A stretch of DNA of 34,553 bases from Nemertoderma westbladi (taxonomy: Eukaryota; Xenacoelomorpha; Nemertodermatida; Nemertodermatidae), in contig JAUCBJ010003581.1 of assembly GCA_032718475.1 (NCBI GenBank), positions 1 through 34,553 on the forward strand, written 5' to 3'. The notes beneath the pieces are model-generated. The model saw nothing but the letters and a program-made list of their open reading frames with translations. It was not told the origin of the DNA and ran no database searches. Position numbers and translations under genes: made by a program. This document shows positions 32,947 through 34,553 of this stretch, piece after piece. Every line of letters begins with the position of its first letter. Positions within the stretch are counted from its first letter, which is position 1.

Positions 32947-33020
32947 CTGAGCAAAGAAACAGAGAGACCAGACTATTAATTAGCGGTATGTAGACTACAA
33001 ACTACCAGTGATAGAGCCAA

Positions 33021-33042
33021 GGGGGGGGGGGGGGGGGGGGGG
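33021..33042 (+). repeat. 22-base G homopolymer
   Basis: An unbroken run of 22 G in the 687-bp intron between the TM3 and TM4 exons, followed by TCGCCCCCTAG. On the anoctamin RNA this is a C run, close after the intron's acceptor side in distance terms but not overlapping a splice site. Confidence 0.93.
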
Positions 33043-33119
33043 TCGCCCCCTAGTGAAAGTGGACGCAAAATACGGGATGGATTACAGAGAATTAAAACAA
33101 TATTATTATAATTACGTGG

Positions 33120-33156
33120 CCCCTTTATTGCCCCCTTTATTGCCCCCTTTATTGCA
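33120..33156 (+). repeat. Three tandem CCCTTTATTGCC copies
   Basis: CCCCTTTATTG occurs three times at 13-bp spacing. Short and local; it creates the IKGA repeats of a minus-strand ORF that is not a gene. Confidence 0.85.
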
Positions 33157-33633
33157 TATAGTAACAGATAATTAAACGTCAATCCAAAGTTGGAATATTT
33201 AATAAAGTTTCAAATATTTCCGCTCACTTCGCTCGCATTTAGTTTGGTAATCCCGTTACTGATTAGCCCATCATTCTCTATAATGATTGCTGGCTCTGGA
33301 ATATGTCGTTGCCCACGGACGTAAAAACACTTGCACCGCCCATTACAAACCGATAAACCCAAAATAGAGTTTCACTTGCTGAATAACGCGTACAGACTTA
33401 CTCGTAAGGTTCTGGGTTAATGGCGGGTTTAGAAAGTTTATTTAAAAACGTTAAGGGAAATGACCAGGATACTGTGTCGGTGTTTTCTAACCACAACAAT
33501 AAACGAAACTTTATTTCACTTGCGATCAATGTGCGCCACTACCTAAAGATTCCATAAAATAATTATACTTGATTTGTTGTACTAATGCCTCCCACTACAA
33601 CAAATCTGGCTCGTCCCACGTTGCATATCTCAC

Positions 33634-33786
33634 CTGAATCTCAAAACAAAAGAACATGGCGGCGACAACGACCAATAAACAGAAAGCAATGATGGGGGTG
33701 GTAACAAAGAAAATGAAAGTATTGCGCTTCCACGAGGGGTACGCCATCTCCATACGGCCTGTTATTGGGCTGAGTCTCAGATCTCC
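33634..33786 (-). CDS. ANO8: Anoctamin-8-like exon: pre-TM3 loop and TM3
   Basis: This 153-nt exon starts after an acceptor reading TTTCCAG and ends CAG before donor GTGAGA, phase 0 at both sides, 51 codons. It begins GDLRLSPITG, continues to YPSWKRN, then runs into a hydrophobic helix of about 25 residues (roughly residues 23-47, FIFFVTTPIIAFCLL and onwards), ending FCFEIQ. The L-x-x-x-P-x-T-G then P-x-W-K-R pattern before a membrane helix is the standard anoctamin sequence leading into TM3. The next exon continues with EFVNDRN. No further upstream exon is visible in the 767 bp to the window end. An ORF of 75 codons in another frame overlaps it and is a shadow. Confidence 0.83.
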
Positions 33787-34553
33787 CTGGAAACAAAAAA
33801 TAAATTTGCTTAAACCTTATATATATTAGGACCTTTATATTATTATTATATAAATTAGCGTAAACCATATTATATTATAGTTAGAGGTCTGCTGCACCCG
33901 AATATGGATTTACGTTACGAGGTCGATATTGTAAAAAGTCGACGTTTATAAATAACGAATTTGCGAATTTAGATAATTCTTGAAAAACCCTACCCTCTGC
34001 TTTCAAAACCTGACAAAAACTACATTAACCGCCGGTAGAAAGCAAATTTCTCAAAATGATCAAATAAAAATTCAAAGATTTCAATTGATTCGAAAATCTC
34101 AAACAGTCAGTTAGGAAACAATCAATAAATAATATTAGGAATATTGGAGTAGAAACATGGGACGTCTAAATCAGTTCACTCGGTTGCCACAACTACTGGC
34201 ATCGTTTCTACTGAGTACCACAAACTGCGTTGAATCTTTGCCCCTTACGCCTGTAATGTAGGCAGTGCGATAGTTTATGGGGTAGGGAGCGAATGATAAA
34301 CTACGATGCACATCTGTTACACCTTCAATCAATACGACATATTAGCGAAAGCGAACGCTTGAAAATACCCTAATAACCACCAGATAATACTTTGTGCCAG
34401 ATTAATTATTATAGATAGTATGCTATATAGTGGAAGTGGAATGTTTAATTTAATTATGTCGATCCCTTTAAATTATTATAATATATTTTATTGACTTTTG
34501 GTACATATTTAAAGTTTTATAATATTGTGAGAGAGGCGGAAATCAAGAGACCC
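33787..34553. other. Intron sequence upstream of the TM3 exon, no further exon identified
   Basis: The previous anoctamin exon should end near a W-K-R-x-x-x-x-L-A-x-x-W motif. No such open block with splice sites was found on the minus strand here. Confidence 0.4.

Noticed and set aside
33641-33868. 75-codon minus-strand ORF over the TM3 exon
   Set aside because: It is in a different frame from the anoctamin reading and runs through the splice acceptor.

Overview
The window looks like nuclear DNA of an invertebrate animal. It is AT-rich, its genes are split by GT-AG introns, it carries tRNA-derived SINEs and decayed LINE and DNA-transposon pieces, and about 19 kb of it is tandem repeat. The species cannot be fixed from this sequence; a marine invertebrate is a guess from the repeat style.

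The backbone is one gene on the minus strand that a simple ORF scan misses because its exons are short. Read from high to low coordinates, eight exons (33634-33786, 32823-32946, 31106-31161, 29383-29457, 21978-22052, 21609-21771, 4013-4173, 1165-1275) have good splice sites and compatible phases. They spell the middle of an anoctamin (TMEM16) protein, closest to ANO8 as I recall the family: the TM3 region, TM4, TM5, the following conserved helix, then a cytosolic linker leading towards TM6. The gene is open at both ends; TM6 and its calcium site lie beyond position 1. The TM5 exon occurs twice (29383-29457 and 21978-22052) with identical length and phase and half of the shared residues encoded by different codons, so they look like alternative, probably mutually exclusive, exons.

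Four unrelated tandem arrays sit in four introns of this gene: a 43-bp unit (about 1299-3965), a 58-bp unit (about 10398-21395, roughly 190 copies), a 44-bp unit (about 24451-28779, roughly 98 copies) and a 17-bp unit (31307-32425, 66 copies). The 17.4-kb intron also holds a GACA microsatellite, two SINE copies, a transposase fragment, a reverse-transcriptase fragment, a pair of G-tract repeats and a 509-bp palindromic element.

Between the two TM5 exons, on the opposite strand, lies an intact intronless gene for a WD40 beta-propeller protein (22669-23829). The remaining stretches are intron sequence in which I see no gene.
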